NCBI GenBank assembly: GCA_004173455.1
Contig: SECL01000023.1
Location: forward strand, 1 to 64,000
Length of the DNA: 64,000 bases
Reading direction: 5' to 3'
Origin: Moraxellaceae bacterium
GTDB taxonomy: Bacteria; Pseudomonadota; Gammaproteobacteria; Pseudomonadales; Moraxellaceae
Under the pieces are notes generated by a model. It was not told the DNA's origin. It worked only from the letters and a program-made list of their open reading frames with translations, and searched no databases. A program made the translations under genes and the position numbers. Below are positions 9,286 through 19,026 of this stretch, piece by piece; positions within the stretch are counted from its first letter, which is position 1, and each line of letters opens with the position of its first letter.

Positions 9286-9912
9286 ATGCGTTATCAGGGA
9301 CAACTCATTGAATGGCACGATGATCAGGGCTATGGCTTTATTCAGCCTATGCAGACAGCCTCGGCAAAACCTCAGCCGGAACAGCGGATTTTTTTGCACA
9401 TCAAATCATTTGCAAAGCGCGGTCCACGGCCACTGGCAGGTGCCCTGCTGGAGTATGAAATCGCCCCGGATAGCAAGGGACGCTTAAATGCCCAACGGGT
9501 GAGTTATGTGCGGCGTCAATCAGCCAAAGCCAGCAATGTCTCGACACGCCATCAATCCAAAGCGTGGCGTGGCTGGGTTATTACGTTGTATGCTGCGTTT
9601 ATCATTGCCCTGCAACTGACCCACCAGTTGCCAGTCTGGGCGATTGCGATCCCGCTGCTGCTCAGTGCATTAACGTATCTTGTTTATGACATGGACAAAA
9701 AAGCAGCCCAACAGGGCAGACAGCGAATTCCTGAAAAAAACCTGCATCTGCTGTCTTTACTGGGCGGCTGGCCGGGTGCGCTTTTGGCACAACAAAAACT
9801 GCGCCATAAATCGGCTAAGGTAGAGTTTTTACAGATTTTTTGGGTTACTGTAGCGTTAAACTGGGTTTTGCTAATCATCGTGAGTATGCCGCTGGTTCGG
9901 CAGTTTTTCTAA
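9286..9912 (+). CDS. Membrane protein with cold-shock domain and DUF1294
   Basis: The first 75 residues form a cold-shock-like OB fold (GYGFIQP, RIFLHIKSF resemble the RNP motifs). A hydrophobic part with membrane segments near residues 90-125 and 180-205 follows, with the DUF1294 signature (LLGGWPGALLAQQKLRHK). This two-domain architecture is widespread in proteobacteria, but its function is unknown; RNA binding at the inner membrane is inferred from the domains. It starts six bases after thrB and probably shares its transcript. A bidirectional terminator follows. Confidence 0.85.
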   Translation: MRYQGQLIEWHDDQGYGFIQPMQTASAKPQPEQRIFLHIKSFAKRGPRPLAGALLEYEIAPDSKGRLNAQRVSYVRRQSAKASNVSTRHQSKAWRGWVITLYAAFIIALQLTHQLPVWAIAIPLLLSALTYLVYDMDKKAAQQGRQRIPEKNLHLLSLLGGWPGALLAQQKLRHKSAKVEFLQIFWVTVALNWVLLIIVSMPLVRQFF

Positions 9913-9925
9913 TGATGCCTGTAAA

Positions 9926-9964
9926 ATAAAAGCGCACCTGAATCCAGAATGCGCTTTTAAAAAT
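9926..9964. terminator. Bidirectional terminator between the DUF1294 gene and hisA
   Basis: AAAAGCGCA at 9928-9936 pairs with TGCGCTTTT at 9950-9958 around a 13-base loop. Runs of A on the left and T on the right make it usable from both convergent genes. Confidence 0.75.
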
Positions 9965-9986
9965 TGTATCTCTAAAAAAACACCTA

Positions 9987-10718
9987 TCAAACGTGTTCTT
10001 CATCCAGCAGCAATTGCGCTTCACGCAGGTTCAGGCTGCCTTCATAAATGGCACGGCCAGTAATCGCGCCCAAAATGCCTTTTTTACCCTTTAGATTGCG
10101 AATATCATCAAGGTTGGTCACACCGCCAGAGGCAATAATCGGCAAGCCGCAGTATTCGGCCAGTTGCACGGTTTGCTCCACATTCACGCCCTGCATCATG
10201 CCATCACGGGCAATATCGGTGTACACAATGCTGGACACACCCGCATCGGCAAAACGCTTGGCCAGATCAGTGGCCTTAATATCCAGCACATTGGCCCAGC
10301 CATCCGTCGCTACCATGCCATCTTTGGCATCAATACCCACAATAATATGTCCGGCAAATTCCTTGCAGGCCTGCTCGACAAATTCAGGTTCTTTGGCCGC
10401 TTTGGTGCCAATAATCACAAACGATACGCCTGCTTCCAGATAATGCCGAATGGTATCCATCGAACGAATACCACCACCAATCTGAATCGGTAATTCAGGG
10501 TGTGCATCGGCAATCGCTTCTACTACATTCTTGTGAATTGGCGTACCAGCAAATGCACCATTCAAGTCCACCAGATGCAAACGGCGTGCGCCTTCATTGA
10601 CCCAGTGCGTTGCGGTCGCTACAGGATCATCTGAAAATACCGTATCATCTTCCATGCGACCCTGTTTTAGACGCACGCACTTGCCGTCTTTTAAATCAAT
10701 TGCTGGAATAATTAGCAT
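9987..10718 (-). CDS. hisA: Phosphoribosylformimino-AICAR-phosphate isomerase HisA
   Basis: HisA opens the ribose ring of ProFAR to give PRFAR, the substrate of HisF/HisH. The 243-residue barrel has the catalytic acids D8 (IPAIDLKDG) and D130 (VGIDAKDG) and phosphate-binding loops at IGGGIRS and ASGGVTN. It lies downstream of hisH on the same strand, with 150 bases between them that hold no convincing gene, so hisA may be read through from hisB-hisH or have its own promoter in that gap. Confidence 0.97.
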   Translation of the reverse strand: MLIIPAIDLKDGKCVRLKQGRMEDDTVFSDDPVATATHWVNEGARRLHLVDLNGAFAGTPIHKNVVEAIADAHPELPIQIGGGIRSMDTIRHYLEAGVSFVIIGTKAAKEPEFVEQACKEFAGHIIVGIDAKDGMVATDGWANVLDIKATDLAKRFADAGVSSIVYTDIARDGMMQGVNVEQTVQLAEYCGLPIIASGGVTNLDDIRNLKGKKGILGAITGRAIYEGSLNLREAQLLLDEEHV

Positions 10719-10868
10719 GGCAGACTGTCCTCAGTATTAAGCAAATATATCGTAAGCAAGAAGTGTACATACAGGAAACGGCATCAAAGTACTGCAACAA
10801 AACATACAGCCTAAAACGCCTAAAATCAGAACGCTTAAAACAAAAACCCTTAGAAAGAATACAGGAGT

Positions 10869-11498
10869 TTAAATATCCCACTCTACAAAGTTCTTAAGCA
10901 GTTGTAACCCAACCGTATGACTTTTTTCTGGATGAAACTGTACCGCAAACAAATTATCCTGTGTGAGGGCGCAGGTAAACGGCTGGCCGTAGTCACAGGT
11001 TGCTGCGGCAAGCACAGGATTTTTGGGCTGCACATAAAAACTGTGTACAAAATAAAAGCGGCTATCCTGTACAATATTACGCCACATCGGATGGGCAGGG
11101 TCAGACTGCTGAACCTGATTCCAGCCCATGTGTGGCACCTTAAGCCCGGCCTGATCGGGAAAGCGCAGCACTTCCCCCTCAAAAATCCCCAGACAATTTA
11201 CGCCGCCATTTTCCTGTGAACGCTGCATCAGCGCTTGCATCCCCACGCAAATCGCTAGCACCGGCTTATTAAACACCGCCTGTTTGACCGCCTCATCCAC
11301 ATGCACATCCTGCATACCAGCCATACAGTCACGCATGGCACCCACGCCGGGAAACATAATTTTGTCAGCGCGTGCAATCACCTTGGGATCATTGGTCACA
11401 TCAACCGTGGCACCCACAAACTCCAGCGCCTTGGCCGCCGAATGCAGGTTGCCCATACCATAATCCAGCAAGGCAATCCGGGGACTGGTCTGGCTCAT
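10869..11498 (-). CDS. hisH: Imidazole glycerol phosphate synthase glutamine amidotransferase subunit HisH
   Basis: HisH hydrolyses glutamine and channels ammonia to HisF. It is a class I amidotransferase with the nucleophile C84 in LAICVGMQ (most homologues have GICLGMQ), and the His/Glu pair in VQFHPEKS near the C-terminus. The N-terminal [11 protein letters not shown] is characteristic. The start directly abuts the stop of hisB, so the two are translated from one message. Confidence 0.97.
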   Translation of the reverse strand: MSQTSPRIALLDYGMGNLHSAAKALEFVGATVDVTNDPKVIARADKIMFPGVGAMRDCMAGMQDVHVDEAVKQAVFNKPVLAICVGMQALMQRSQENGGVNCLGIFEGEVLRFPDQAGLKVPHMGWNQVQQSDPAHPMWRNIVQDSRFYFVHSFYVQPKNPVLAAATCDYGQPFTCALTQDNLFAVQFHPEKSHTVGLQLLKNFVEWDI

Positions 11499-12092
11499 TT
11501 ACAGGCTACCTTTGGTGGAAGCAATCGTACCAGCAGCACGCGGGTCTAGCTCACAGGCCATGCGCAGTGCACGGGCAAATGCCTTGAACACACTTTCAAT
11601 TTGGTGATGGCTGTTTTTGCCTTTGAGGTTATCAATATGCAACGTCATCAGCGCATGATTCACAAAGCCCTGAAAGAACTCCGAAAACAAATCAACATCA
11701 AACGTGCCAATGCGCGCACGGGTAAATGGAATATCCATAAATAAACCCGGACGGCCAGAAATATCTACTACCACACGCGACAATGCCTCATCAAGTGGCG
11801 CATAAAAATTGCCATAACGACGGATGCCCTTTTTATCACCCAGTGCCTTGGCAAAGGCCTGACCCAGCGTAATCCCGCAGTCTTCTACCGTGTGGTGATC
11901 GTCAATGTCCAGGTCACCCTTGCATTCAATATCAATGTCGAACAAGCCGTGGCGTTTGATCTGGTCAATCATGTGATCCAGAAAAGGCACACCGGTATTG
12001 AGTACCCCTGCGCCTGTACCGTCCAGATTGACGCGTGCGCGAATTTGCGTTTCACTGGTATTGCGCACCACTTCACTGACACGTTCCGCCAT
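11499..12092 (-). CDS. hisB: Imidazoleglycerol-phosphate dehydratase HisB
   Basis: HisB removes water from imidazole glycerol phosphate to give imidazole acetol phosphate. It is the stand-alone, monofunctional enzyme of about 197 residues with no phosphatase domain. Metal-binding histidine motifs are seen in [23 protein letters not shown] and [11 protein letters not shown]. The start is ATG 12092 (MAERVSEV), with GGGAG upstream. The open frame continues back to 12542, but that part is antisense to the acetyltransferase gene. It is first in the hisB-hisH-hisA cluster. Confidence 0.96.
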   Translation of the reverse strand: MAERVSEVVRNTSETQIRARVNLDGTGAGVLNTGVPFLDHMIDQIKRHGLFDIDIECKGDLDIDDHHTVEDCGITLGQAFAKALGDKKGIRRYGNFYAPLDEALSRVVVDISGRPGLFMDIPFTRARIGTFDVDLFSEFFQGFVNHALMTLHIDNLKGKNSHHQIESVFKAFARALRMACELDPRAAGTIASTKGSL

Positions 12093-12194
12093 CGACAAAG
12101 CTCCCGAAAAACAGTAATTATAACGTATTCTCTGGCGGTAGGGTGAAGCCTTTGCTAGAGTTAATTCATTCAAAAGAACCTGTGGGAGGCTGCC

Positions 12195-12572
12195 ATGCCA
12201 ATTACCATTCATGCGTATTCCGAAATTCAGGATGACGAACTGCGTGATCAGCTCAAGCGTTTGTACGATACCAGCCCTGAATTTGGTGATGGTGATGATG
12301 CCGTACAACAACTGGAAACCGCCATGCAACAGGGCAGCCAGATTTATACGGCTGAGTTTAACCAGAAAGTGATTGGCGCGGTCTGGGTGAGTGGAGAGGA
12401 TGACACGCGACTGGTGCATTATGTGGTGGTACATCCGTCCAACCGAGGCCGTGGTGTGGCTGAGCGCCTGATTGAAGGCGTGTGCGATGCCGAGGAGCAA
12501 CAAGGCGTCAAGCATTTTAAGCCAGGCTGTGGTGCCATTCACCGTTGTTTGTCACATCTGGGTAAGATTTAA
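12195..12572 (+). CDS. PanZ/PanM-like GNAT acetyltransferase
   Basis: This 125-residue GNAT-fold protein has the acetyl-CoA loop at [10 protein letters not shown] and a C-terminal helix. The short length and the layout resemble PanZ (PanM), the acetyl-CoA sensor that promotes maturation and feedback control of aspartate decarboxylase PanD in pantothenate synthesis. Similarity to E. coli PanZ is modest, so another small-molecule or protein acetyltransferase is possible. ATG 12195 has GGGAGG eight bases upstream. It is divergent from hisB. Confidence 0.65.
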   Translation: MPITIHAYSEIQDDELRDQLKRLYDTSPEFGDGDDAVQQLETAMQQGSQIYTAEFNQKVIGAVWVSGEDDTRLVHYVVVHPSNRGRGVAERLIEGVCDAEEQQGVKHFKPGCGAIHRCLSHLGKI

Positions 12573-12672
12573 GCGATAGGTTGGAATTCTGTTTAAAAAA
12601 AAGGCATAAGAATGCTTTTTGTTGAATAGCACTTGACTTGACCCGGCTATTTCTATTTAATTCACACCCATC

Positions 12673-12748
12673 GGCGCGATAGCTCAGTCGGTAGAGCAAC
12701 GGATTGAAAATCCGTGTGTCGGCGGTTCGATCCCGCCTCACGCCACCA
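12673..12748 (+). tRNA. tRNA-Phe (GAA)
   Basis: A 76-base cloverleaf with encoded CCA. The anticodon loop TTGAAAA gives anticodon GAA. D-arm, anticodon stem (ACGGA/TCCGT) and T-arm (GGCGG TTCGATC CCGCC) are perfect. The acceptor stem GGCGCGA/TCACGCC pairs at six of seven positions, with C5 (12677) opposite A68 (12740). A terminator-like hairpin follows 32 bases later. Confidence 0.95.
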
Positions 12749-12780
12749 TATGCGTAAGACCTGTAGTCACATACAGGTAG

Positions 12781-12817
12781 AAAAACCCCTAGAGTTTTAA
12801 ACTTTAGGGGTTTTTTG
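12781..12817. terminator. Bidirectional terminator after tRNA-Phe and envZ
   Basis: AAAAACCCCTA pairs with TAGGGGTTTTT around an AT-rich loop, with a T-run on the plus strand and an A-run on the left, so it can end tRNA-Phe transcription and read-through from envZ. Confidence 0.8.
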
Positions 12818-12859
12818 TTGTGCTCAATCATTCAATCAAATTTTAGTCAGGTTGATGTT

Positions 12860-14347
12860 TTAATCCTTACCTTTCAGCCGTTTTTTAATTTTATGTAAGG
12901 TGCTGGTTTCAGCTTTAGGATCAACTAGCTGCTTGCGTACCAGTGGCAAGCCCACACTGACCTCAAGGCCGCCATCGGGATGATTGCGTGCATTGACATA
13001 ACCGCCATGCAGTTCGGCAATCCGTTTTACAATGGCAAGCCCCAGTCCGCTCCCTTGGGTGGTTCGGGCACTATTACCGCGTACAAACGGCTGCATCAGT
13101 GAGTCAATGTCTTTTTCGTCCACACCACTGCCACTGTCCCGCACGGTAATAATAATATAAGCCCCCAGCAAGCTGGCAGATAAATATACAGGTTCTGCGC
13201 CATAACGCTTGGCATTACTGACCAGATTACCAATCATGCGTTTGATGGACAGGCTGCGCAGGCAAATCTGCGGCAACAATTGGGGCTGGTAAATAATTTT
13301 TAAGGGCTTGAACTGAACAATAATTTCCTGCATCAGCGCATTAATATCGGTGATCTGTTCCTTTTCATCCGAGCCATCACGCATATAGGAAATAAACTGG
13401 CTCAAAATGGCATCCATGTCATCCACATCATAAATCAGACCCTGTTGCAGGTCTTCATCCGGCATCAGCTCAGCAGTGAGGCGGATGCGGGTTAATGGCG
13501 TGCGCAGGTCATGTGAAATACCAGCCAGCATGATGGTACGTTCCTGTGCGGCCTGTTGCAGGGTATTGATCATGTGGTTAAAGGCGGAATTGACCTGGCG
13601 GATTTCAATCGGGCCGTGATTGGTTTCCAGATACGGCGCCTTACCGGTCTGGGTAAAATCACGTGCTGCATGTTGCAGGCGAAGTAAAGGGCGGTTGAGT
13701 TGGCGTACCAAGGTCAAAATAATAATTGAGGTGAGTAGTGGAATGCCCAAAAGCCACGCCAAAATCAGCTCGGCACTGTATTCAGCATAAAAATCCAGTG
13801 GCTCGCGCACCCAAGCCTTGCCCAGTGATGGATAATAAATCCAGATTTGTGGCGAGGGCTTGAATTCAAAATAAACCGTGACCGGTTCATTCAGCTCACG
13901 TGCCAGTTCTTTTTCCAGCCGCCCGGTAAAAAACTCGGCAATCACTTTATCGCGCGGGGTGGGAAATTCGCTAGGCTCACGAATAATCTGCACGCCCACC
14001 CGTTGTTCCAGCCAGTCATGCAAATCAAAAGCAAACGGATCTTCAATCACTTGCAGGTCAGTTTGTTCCAGCAGATCCAACTCAATGGCCAAATAACGCG
14101 CATGCTGGCGGATTTCAGGCAAATACAAGGTACGCCAGAAAAATGCCAGCGACATGAACAAACTAAAAAATACCACCACCGACACCAGTGCAGTGGTGCG
14201 CATGGCAGTGGAACGCGGCTTGATTTTATCCAGAAACAGTTCCCAGCCGGTACGTGGGCGTGGCTGATAGGGCGATTCTAGCTCGAGTGCTGATTTGTCA
14301 GGATTTTGCTGAGACTGATTAAGGGAGTTTCGCGTTTGCTGTGGCAA
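12860..14347 (-). CDS. envZ: Sensor histidine kinase EnvZ
   Basis: This 495-residue inner-membrane kinase partners the OmpR regulator encoded just upstream. The first membrane segment lies near residues 48-70, a periplasmic domain of about 115 residues follows, and the second segment is near 188-212. The HAMP linker leads into the H-box AGISHDLRTPLTRIRL, then the N-box NLVSNAKRYG and the ATP-binding motifs RDSGSGVDEKD and GSGLGLAIVKRI. The periplasmic part is longer and more acidic than in E. coli, and the stimulus cannot be read from sequence. There are 129 bases between ompR and envZ, so co-transcription is likely but not tight. Confidence 0.9.
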   Translation of the reverse strand: MPQQTRNSLNQSQQNPDKSALELESPYQPRPRTGWELFLDKIKPRSTAMRTTALVSVVVFFSLFMSLAFFWRTLYLPEIRQHARYLAIELDLLEQTDLQVIEDPFAFDLHDWLEQRVGVQIIREPSEFPTPRDKVIAEFFTGRLEKELARELNEPVTVYFEFKPSPQIWIYYPSLGKAWVREPLDFYAEYSAELILAWLLGIPLLTSIIILTLVRQLNRPLLRLQHAARDFTQTGKAPYLETNHGPIEIRQVNSAFNHMINTLQQAAQERTIMLAGISHDLRTPLTRIRLTAELMPDEDLQQGLIYDVDDMDAILSQFISYMRDGSDEKEQITDINALMQEIIVQFKPLKIIYQPQLLPQICLRSLSIKRMIGNLVSNAKRYGAEPVYLSASLLGAYIIITVRDSGSGVDEKDIDSLMQPFVRGNSARTTQGSGLGLAIVKRIAELHGGYVNARNHPDGGLEVSVGLPLVRKQLVDPKAETSTLHKIKKRLKGKD

Positions 14348-14476
14348 GATTTGCCATCCTTTTTATCAATTTTCCGGCGTAAAGCATTTAGGCTCAATCT
14401 GGAATACTGCTCGGATTATCAGTATTCCGGTTAAAACAATACCTGTTTTCAAAGCATTTGCTGATGTGTGCGTGGC

Positions 14477-15238
14477 TTATTCAGCACCATCGGGAACAAA
14501 CACATAACCTACACCCCATACGGTTTGTATGTAGCGTGCGCGTGCGGGATTTTCCTCAATCAGGCGACGTAGACGCGACACCTGTACATCAATGGAGCGT
14601 TCCATGGCACCCCATTCGCGGCCACGTGCCAGATTCATGAGTTTATCGCGGGTCAAGGGTTCACGTGGATGCTGCACCAGTGCTTTAAGTACTGCAAACT
14701 CGCCAGTGGTCAGGGTGACCACCTGACCTTCACGGGTGAGGGTACGGGTAGATAAATCCAGCGCCCATGGGCCAAAGCTCACTACCTCAACCTGCTGGCT
14801 GGGTGCGCCGGGAATTTCACGCACTTGGCGACGCAACACGGCACGAATACGCGCTAACAGTTCATTGGGGTTAAAGGGCTTGGGCAGATAGTCATCAGCA
14901 CCGGCTTCTAGACCAGCAATACGGTCGCTATCACTGCCCCGTGCGGTGAGCATAATAATCGGCGTGTCGATATTGCTACTGCGCAAACGGCGGCAAATGC
15001 TAATGCCATCTTCAACCGGCAGCATGAAATCCAGCACAATCAGGGAAAATAATTCACGTTGCAACAGACGATCCATCTGCGTGCCATCATGGGCGGTTTT
15101 GACCACAAAACCCTTGTCTTCTAAAAAACGCTGTAGCAGGGTACGCAAGCGGACATCATCATCAACGACCAGAATTCGTTCAACCCGGTCTGCTTCAGGG
15201 CGTAGGAGTGGCTCTTCTGCAGGCACAACGAGACTCAT
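14477..15238 (-). CDS. ompR: Response regulator OmpR
   Basis: An N-terminal receiver has the acidic pocket D26-D28 (LVVDDDVR), phospho-acceptor D70 (LIVLDFMLP) and the conserved lysine in DYLPKPFNPNEL. A C-terminal winged-helix DNA-binding domain follows (EFAVLKALVQHPREPLTRDKL). At 253 residues it is slightly longer than E. coli OmpR because of about 15 extra N-terminal residues. AAAGGAG lies seven bases before ATG 15238. It is expected to control envelope genes in response to EnvZ. Confidence 0.93.
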   Translation of the reverse strand: MSLVVPAEEPLLRPEADRVERILVVDDDVRLRTLLQRFLEDKGFVVKTAHDGTQMDRLLQRELFSLIVLDFMLPVEDGISICRRLRSSNIDTPIIMLTARGSDSDRIAGLEAGADDYLPKPFNPNELLARIRAVLRRQVREIPGAPSQQVEVVSFGPWALDLSTRTLTREGQVVTLTTGEFAVLKALVQHPREPLTRDKLMNLARGREWGAMERSIDVQVSRLRRLIEENPARARYIQTVWGVGYVFVPDGAE

Positions 15239-15598
15239 GTTTGACTCCTTTGCAGATCTATCTTTCAGATCCGGTCATATTATAAATGCTATTAAATACT
15301 GAGTAATTGCTTACATTTAGGGCAAGATGAGTAAAAACACAAATAGATTCAGGCAATAGATACCAAATATATACAGGTTAATCTACTAAAATAATCATAA
15401 AAGGAAAATTTGCGATACCGCCGTTAAAAAAAGGCCATATTTCAATCAACTAAATATAAATAACAAGCTATAAACAGCGAGGTTTTGCCTGTATTGGAAT
15501 GACCTGATGGGTTTGAGAATAAAATTTAATAAAGCGTATTCAATTGAAGGGTACAGCACGTATAATCGCCACTTTCATTTTTGTCGTGGAAACGTTGT
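15239..15598. other. Intergenic region between ompR and tex
   Basis: These 360 AT-rich bases separate two divergent genes. Next to tex there is a perfect TATAAT at 15561-15566 with a weak -35. No gene, RNA or strong repeat was found in the rest. The ompR promoter must lie here but is not obvious. Confidence 0.5.
15561..15566 (+). promoter_or_regulatory. Probable -10 box of tex
   Basis: TATAAT lies 32 bases before the tex ATG. The hexamer 17 bases upstream (ATTCAA) is a poor -35. Confidence 0.45.
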
Positions 15599-17968
15599 AT
15601 GACTGAGCTGGTTCAACAACTGGCAAGCGAGCTTGCGGTTCGTCCTGCCCAAATTGAAGCGACCATTCGCTTGCTGGACGATGGCGCCAGTGTCCCCTTC
15701 ATTGCACGTTATCGCAAAGAAGCCACCGAAGGGCTGGATGACACCCAGTTACGTCAACTGGAAGCACGTTTGGTTTATCTACGCGACTTAAATGAACGCC
15801 GCCAGAAAATCATTGATTCTGTCCGTAGTCAGGACAAGCTAAGCGATGAGCTGCTGGCTCGCTTAAATGCGGCAGCGAGCAAAACAGCGCTTGAAGATTT
15901 GTACTTGCCCTATCGACCCAAGCGCACCAGTAAGGCTGCCTTGGCGCGGGAAGCTGGTCTTGAACCGTATGCCTTAAAAATCTGGCAGGAACAAATAGAT
16001 CCCGCAGCAGCACTGGCCGGTTTCACCGCAGCAGAAGGCACCGAAGAACGTTATCCCGATGTGGCCAGCCAACTCGAAGCAATCCAGCATATTTTGGTGG
16101 ATCTGTGGGCGACACGGCTTGAGCTGAGTGAACAGTTAAAGCAGGGCTTTGCCGCCAGTGCACAACTGGTGAGCCGTTTGGCGGGTGAAGAAAAACGCGA
16201 CGTGGGCAAGAAATTCCGTGATTATTTTGAATCCAGCGAGAGCTTGGCCAAGTTAGCCAATCATCGGTTGCTGGCCATGTTGCGCGGTCGGCAGGAAAAT
16301 GTACTGACCTTAAAAGTAGACGGTGAAGATGCGCCGCGTCTGGCTGATATTTTTAATGACTTGCAGTTAAATGAGATTCAACCGGAAGCACGCCAGCAGT
16401 TTTTAAAGCACAGTGGCGAATTGCTGTGGCTGGGCAAGTTGCGTCCGCATTTTGAGCATTCGCTACTGACGGAAAAACGTCTGGCCGCCGAAGCAGATGC
16501 CATGAAAGTATTTGCCGAAAACCTGCGTCATTTACTGCTAGCGGCACCCGCAGGCGGCCGCTGCACGCTAGGGGTTGATCCCGGCATCCGTACTGGCGTC
16601 AAGCTGGCAGTGGTGAATAGTGCCGGTGATGTGTTGACACATAGCGTGATTTATCCGTTTGCACCAAAGAATGATACTGAAGGCGCACTGATTGAGCTGG
16701 AACGCTTGTGCCGTGAGCATCAGGTTGATCTGGTGGCGATTGGTAACGGGACAGCCAGCCGTGAAACCGAAAACCTGCTGGGTGAGCTGGCCAAACAGCA
16801 TCCCGACCTGAACCTGACCCGTGTGACTGTGAGTGAAGCCGGTGCTTCGGTTTATTCCGCCAGTGAACTGGCGGCACAGGAATTGCCAGAGCTGGATGTG
16901 TCGATTCGCGGTGCGGTGTCGATTGCCCGCCGTTTGCAAGACCCGCTGGCCGAGTTGGTCAAGATTGATCCAAAATCCATTGGTGTGGGTCAGTATCAGC
17001 ATGATGTCAACCAGACCGGATTGGCGCGCACACTGGATGCGGTGATTGAGGACTGCGTGAACGCAGTGGGTGTGGATGTCAACACTGCATCACCGGCTTT
17101 GTTATCACGCATTGCAGGCTTGAATAAAAACATTGCCCAGCAAATTGCCGATTACCGCAGTGAACATGGCGTGTTTAACAATCGCCAGCAACTCAAAAAA
17201 GTACCGCGTCTGGGCGACCGCACTTTTGAGCAGGCGGCTGGTTTCTTGCGCATTCAGGACGGTGACGCCTTGCTGGATCGTTCCGCCGTGCATCCGGAAA
17301 GTTATCCGTTAGTTGAAAAAATTCTGGCCAAGCTGGGCAAAGGTCTGGATCAGGTACTGGGTAAGGCAGATAGCCTGTCTGCGATTAATGCAGAAGAGTT
17401 TGTGGATGAGCAATACGGCTTGCCCACGGTACAGGACGTGATCACTGAGCTGTCTAGACCCGGCCGCGATCCACGTCCTGAGTTCCGTACGCCCAAGTTC
17501 CGTGCTGACATTCAAACGATGGCAGATTTGACCCAAAACCTGATTTTAGAAGGGGTGATCACCAACGTGACCAATTTTGGCGCGTTTGTGGATATTGGCG
17601 TGCATCAGGATGGCTTAATCCATGTATCCGAATTATCCAGCCAGTTTGTCAATGATCCACAGAAAATTGTCAAACCCGGCCAGATTGTTCAGGTACGCGT
17701 GATGAGCGTGGATGCCGAGCGTAAACGCATTAGCCTGAGCTTGCGTTTAAATCCGGAAGAAAAACCGGAGCGTGCACCCCGTTCATTCAACAATGAGCAA
17801 CGCAAGCAGGGCAAATCAGCATCTAAAAAACCCGGTGAGCGTCCAGCGCGTCGTTCCGAACGACCCGCAGACAAAGCGCAAGACAATAAGTCTACCAAGC
17901 CAAGCGAGCCAAAAATTGGTGGGCTAGGTGCGCTATTGTTACAAGCGGGTGTGAAAAAATCAGGCTAA
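15599..17968 (+). CDS. tex: RNA-binding transcription accessory protein Tex
   Basis: Tex is a conserved nucleic-acid-binding protein linked to transcription and stress fitness. The 789 residues show the Tex N-terminal helical region (RYRKEATEGLDDTQLRQLE), a YqgF/RNase H-like domain (LGVDPGIRTGVKLAVV), helix-hairpin-helix repeats (VNTASPALLSRIAGL), and a C-terminal S1 domain (GVITNVTNFGAFVDIGVHQD). A basic tail rich in Lys, Arg and Ser follows. I chose ATG 15599; an in-frame TTG at 15581 would add six residues. A strong terminator follows. Confidence 0.95.
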   Translation: MTELVQQLASELAVRPAQIEATIRLLDDGASVPFIARYRKEATEGLDDTQLRQLEARLVYLRDLNERRQKIIDSVRSQDKLSDELLARLNAAASKTALEDLYLPYRPKRTSKAALAREAGLEPYALKIWQEQIDPAAALAGFTAAEGTEERYPDVASQLEAIQHILVDLWATRLELSEQLKQGFAASAQLVSRLAGEEKRDVGKKFRDYFESSESLAKLANHRLLAMLRGRQENVLTLKVDGEDAPRLADIFNDLQLNEIQPEARQQFLKHSGELLWLGKLRPHFEHSLLTEKRLAAEADAMKVFAENLRHLLLAAPAGGRCTLGVDPGIRTGVKLAVVNSAGDVLTHSVIYPFAPKNDTEGALIELERLCREHQVDLVAIGNGTASRETENLLGELAKQHPDLNLTRVTVSEAGASVYSASELAAQELPELDVSIRGAVSIARRLQDPLAELVKIDPKSIGVGQYQHDVNQTGLARTLDAVIEDCVNAVGVDVNTASPALLSRIAGLNKNIAQQIADYRSEHGVFNNRQQLKKVPRLGDRTFEQAAGFLRIQDGDALLDRSAVHPESYPLVEKILAKLGKGLDQVLGKADSLSAINAEEFVDEQYGLPTVQDVITELSRPGRDPRPEFRTPKFRADIQTMADLTQNLILEGVITNVTNFGAFVDIGVHQDGLIHVSELSSQFVNDPQKIVKPGQIVQVRVMSVDAERKRISLSLRLNPEEKPERAPRSFNNEQRKQGKSASKKPGERPARRSERPADKAQDNKSTKPSEPKIGGLGALLLQAGVKKSG

Positions 17969-17990
17969 CAGCTTGGTGCAATCACTGGTA

Positions 17991-18030
17991 AAAAATAAGC
18001 AGCACGGTTAAACGGCTGCTTATTTTTATT
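17991..18030 (+). terminator. Terminator after tex
   Basis: AATAAGCAGC and GCTGCTTATT form a stem around an 11-base loop, followed by a T-rich tract. Confidence 0.8.
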
Positions 18031-18093
18031 GCTGAGCTTTAAATGATCACTAAAGATCATCACTACATTTTTTGGCCAATCATTTTTAAAATC

Positions 18094-18924
18094 CTAATCC
18101 ACAAACAGATCCTTGGCCAGTTGGTCTGCATGTTCAGGTGAGCAGGCATAGCCTGAAAAATCCTCAATCCCAGTGCGCTTTAGTACCTCTTCATCCAGCA
18201 AAGTTTGTCCGCTGATGTCGCCTAAGCCGCCACTTAAAACCGCATAGGCTGCATCAGCCATAATGTCTGGTTTACGACTCATAAGACTTGCGGCATCTGC
18301 GCCAATGTTTTCACTCACTGCGGCCGTATTAATGAAAGTCGCAGGCCATAAGGTATTACAGCGGATGCCATCATCTTTTAATTCTTCGGCCAGACCTAGC
18401 GTCAAAATAGTCATGCCATATTTTGATAAAGCATAAGGAGCGTACATGCCCAGCCAGTGCGGTGCCAAGTTAATGGGTGGGGAAAAACTTAAAATTTGAG
18501 CTGCTGCTGATTTTTTCAAATAGGGTAAGGCATGATGTGCGGCAATAAATAGGCCACGATGATTTAAGGTTTGAATCAGGTCATATTTTTTGACGCTGGT
18601 ACTGGCCACATTGCCCAGATGAATCGCACCTGCATTATGAATCAGGATGTCAATACCACCAAAATGCGCTGCCGCTTTGGCCAGTGCTGTGATCATTTGC
18701 TGCTCATCACGCACATCGACCTGCAACGGCAAGGCCTGACCCCCGTGCGCTATAATTTCCTGCGCAACGGTATGAATGGAACCACCCAGTTTAGGATGTG
18801 GCTCAGCCGATTTAGCAGCAATGACTACATTGGCGCCATCTTTAGCACAACGCAATGCTACCGACCGTCCAATCCCCCGACTGCCTCCAGTAATAAAAAT
18901 GGTTTTACCCTTTAAAGAAGTCAT
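18094..18924 (-). CDS. Short-chain dehydrogenase, HSDL2-like
   Basis: This 276-residue NAD(P)-dependent SDR has the cofactor motif TGGSRGIG near the N-terminus, NAG in IHNAGAI, and the active-site YxxxK in YALSKYG. The long insertion after the first helix (SAEPHPKLGGSIHTV) and ASTSVKKYDLIQTLN are typical of the hydroxysteroid dehydrogenase-like 2 group, which is tied to lipid metabolism but has no firm substrate. ATG 18924 is preferred over GTG 18927 because of AAAGGG six bases upstream. It lies downstream of an MpaB-type gene on the same strand, 102 bases away. Confidence 0.85.
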   Translation of the reverse strand: MTSLKGKTIFITGGSRGIGRSVALRCAKDGANVVIAAKSAEPHPKLGGSIHTVAQEIIAHGGQALPLQVDVRDEQQMITALAKAAAHFGGIDILIHNAGAIHLGNVASTSVKKYDLIQTLNHRGLFIAAHHALPYLKKSAAAQILSFSPPINLAPHWLGMYAPYALSKYGMTILTLGLAEELKDDGIRCNTLWPATFINTAAVSENIGADAASLMSRKPDIMADAAYAVLSGGLGDISGQTLLDEEVLKRTGIEDFSGYACSPEHADQLAKDLFVD

Positions 18925-19026
18925 CACGTACCCTTTTTTGCTGTGTTAGTGTGTTATTGCATCGAGTGAGCCTGTGCCAATCCATCATGCATGAGCACAG
19001 GCGTTTTACCAGTTTATTGAACTCAT

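Noticed and set aside
9086-9487. 133-codon plus frame overlapping thrB and the DUF1294 gene
   Set aside because: Out of frame with both real genes; no family features.
10719-10868. Possible gene between hisH and hisA
   Set aside because: The only frame is cysteine- and tyrosine-rich and overlaps both neighbours; the gap is most likely a leader or spacer.
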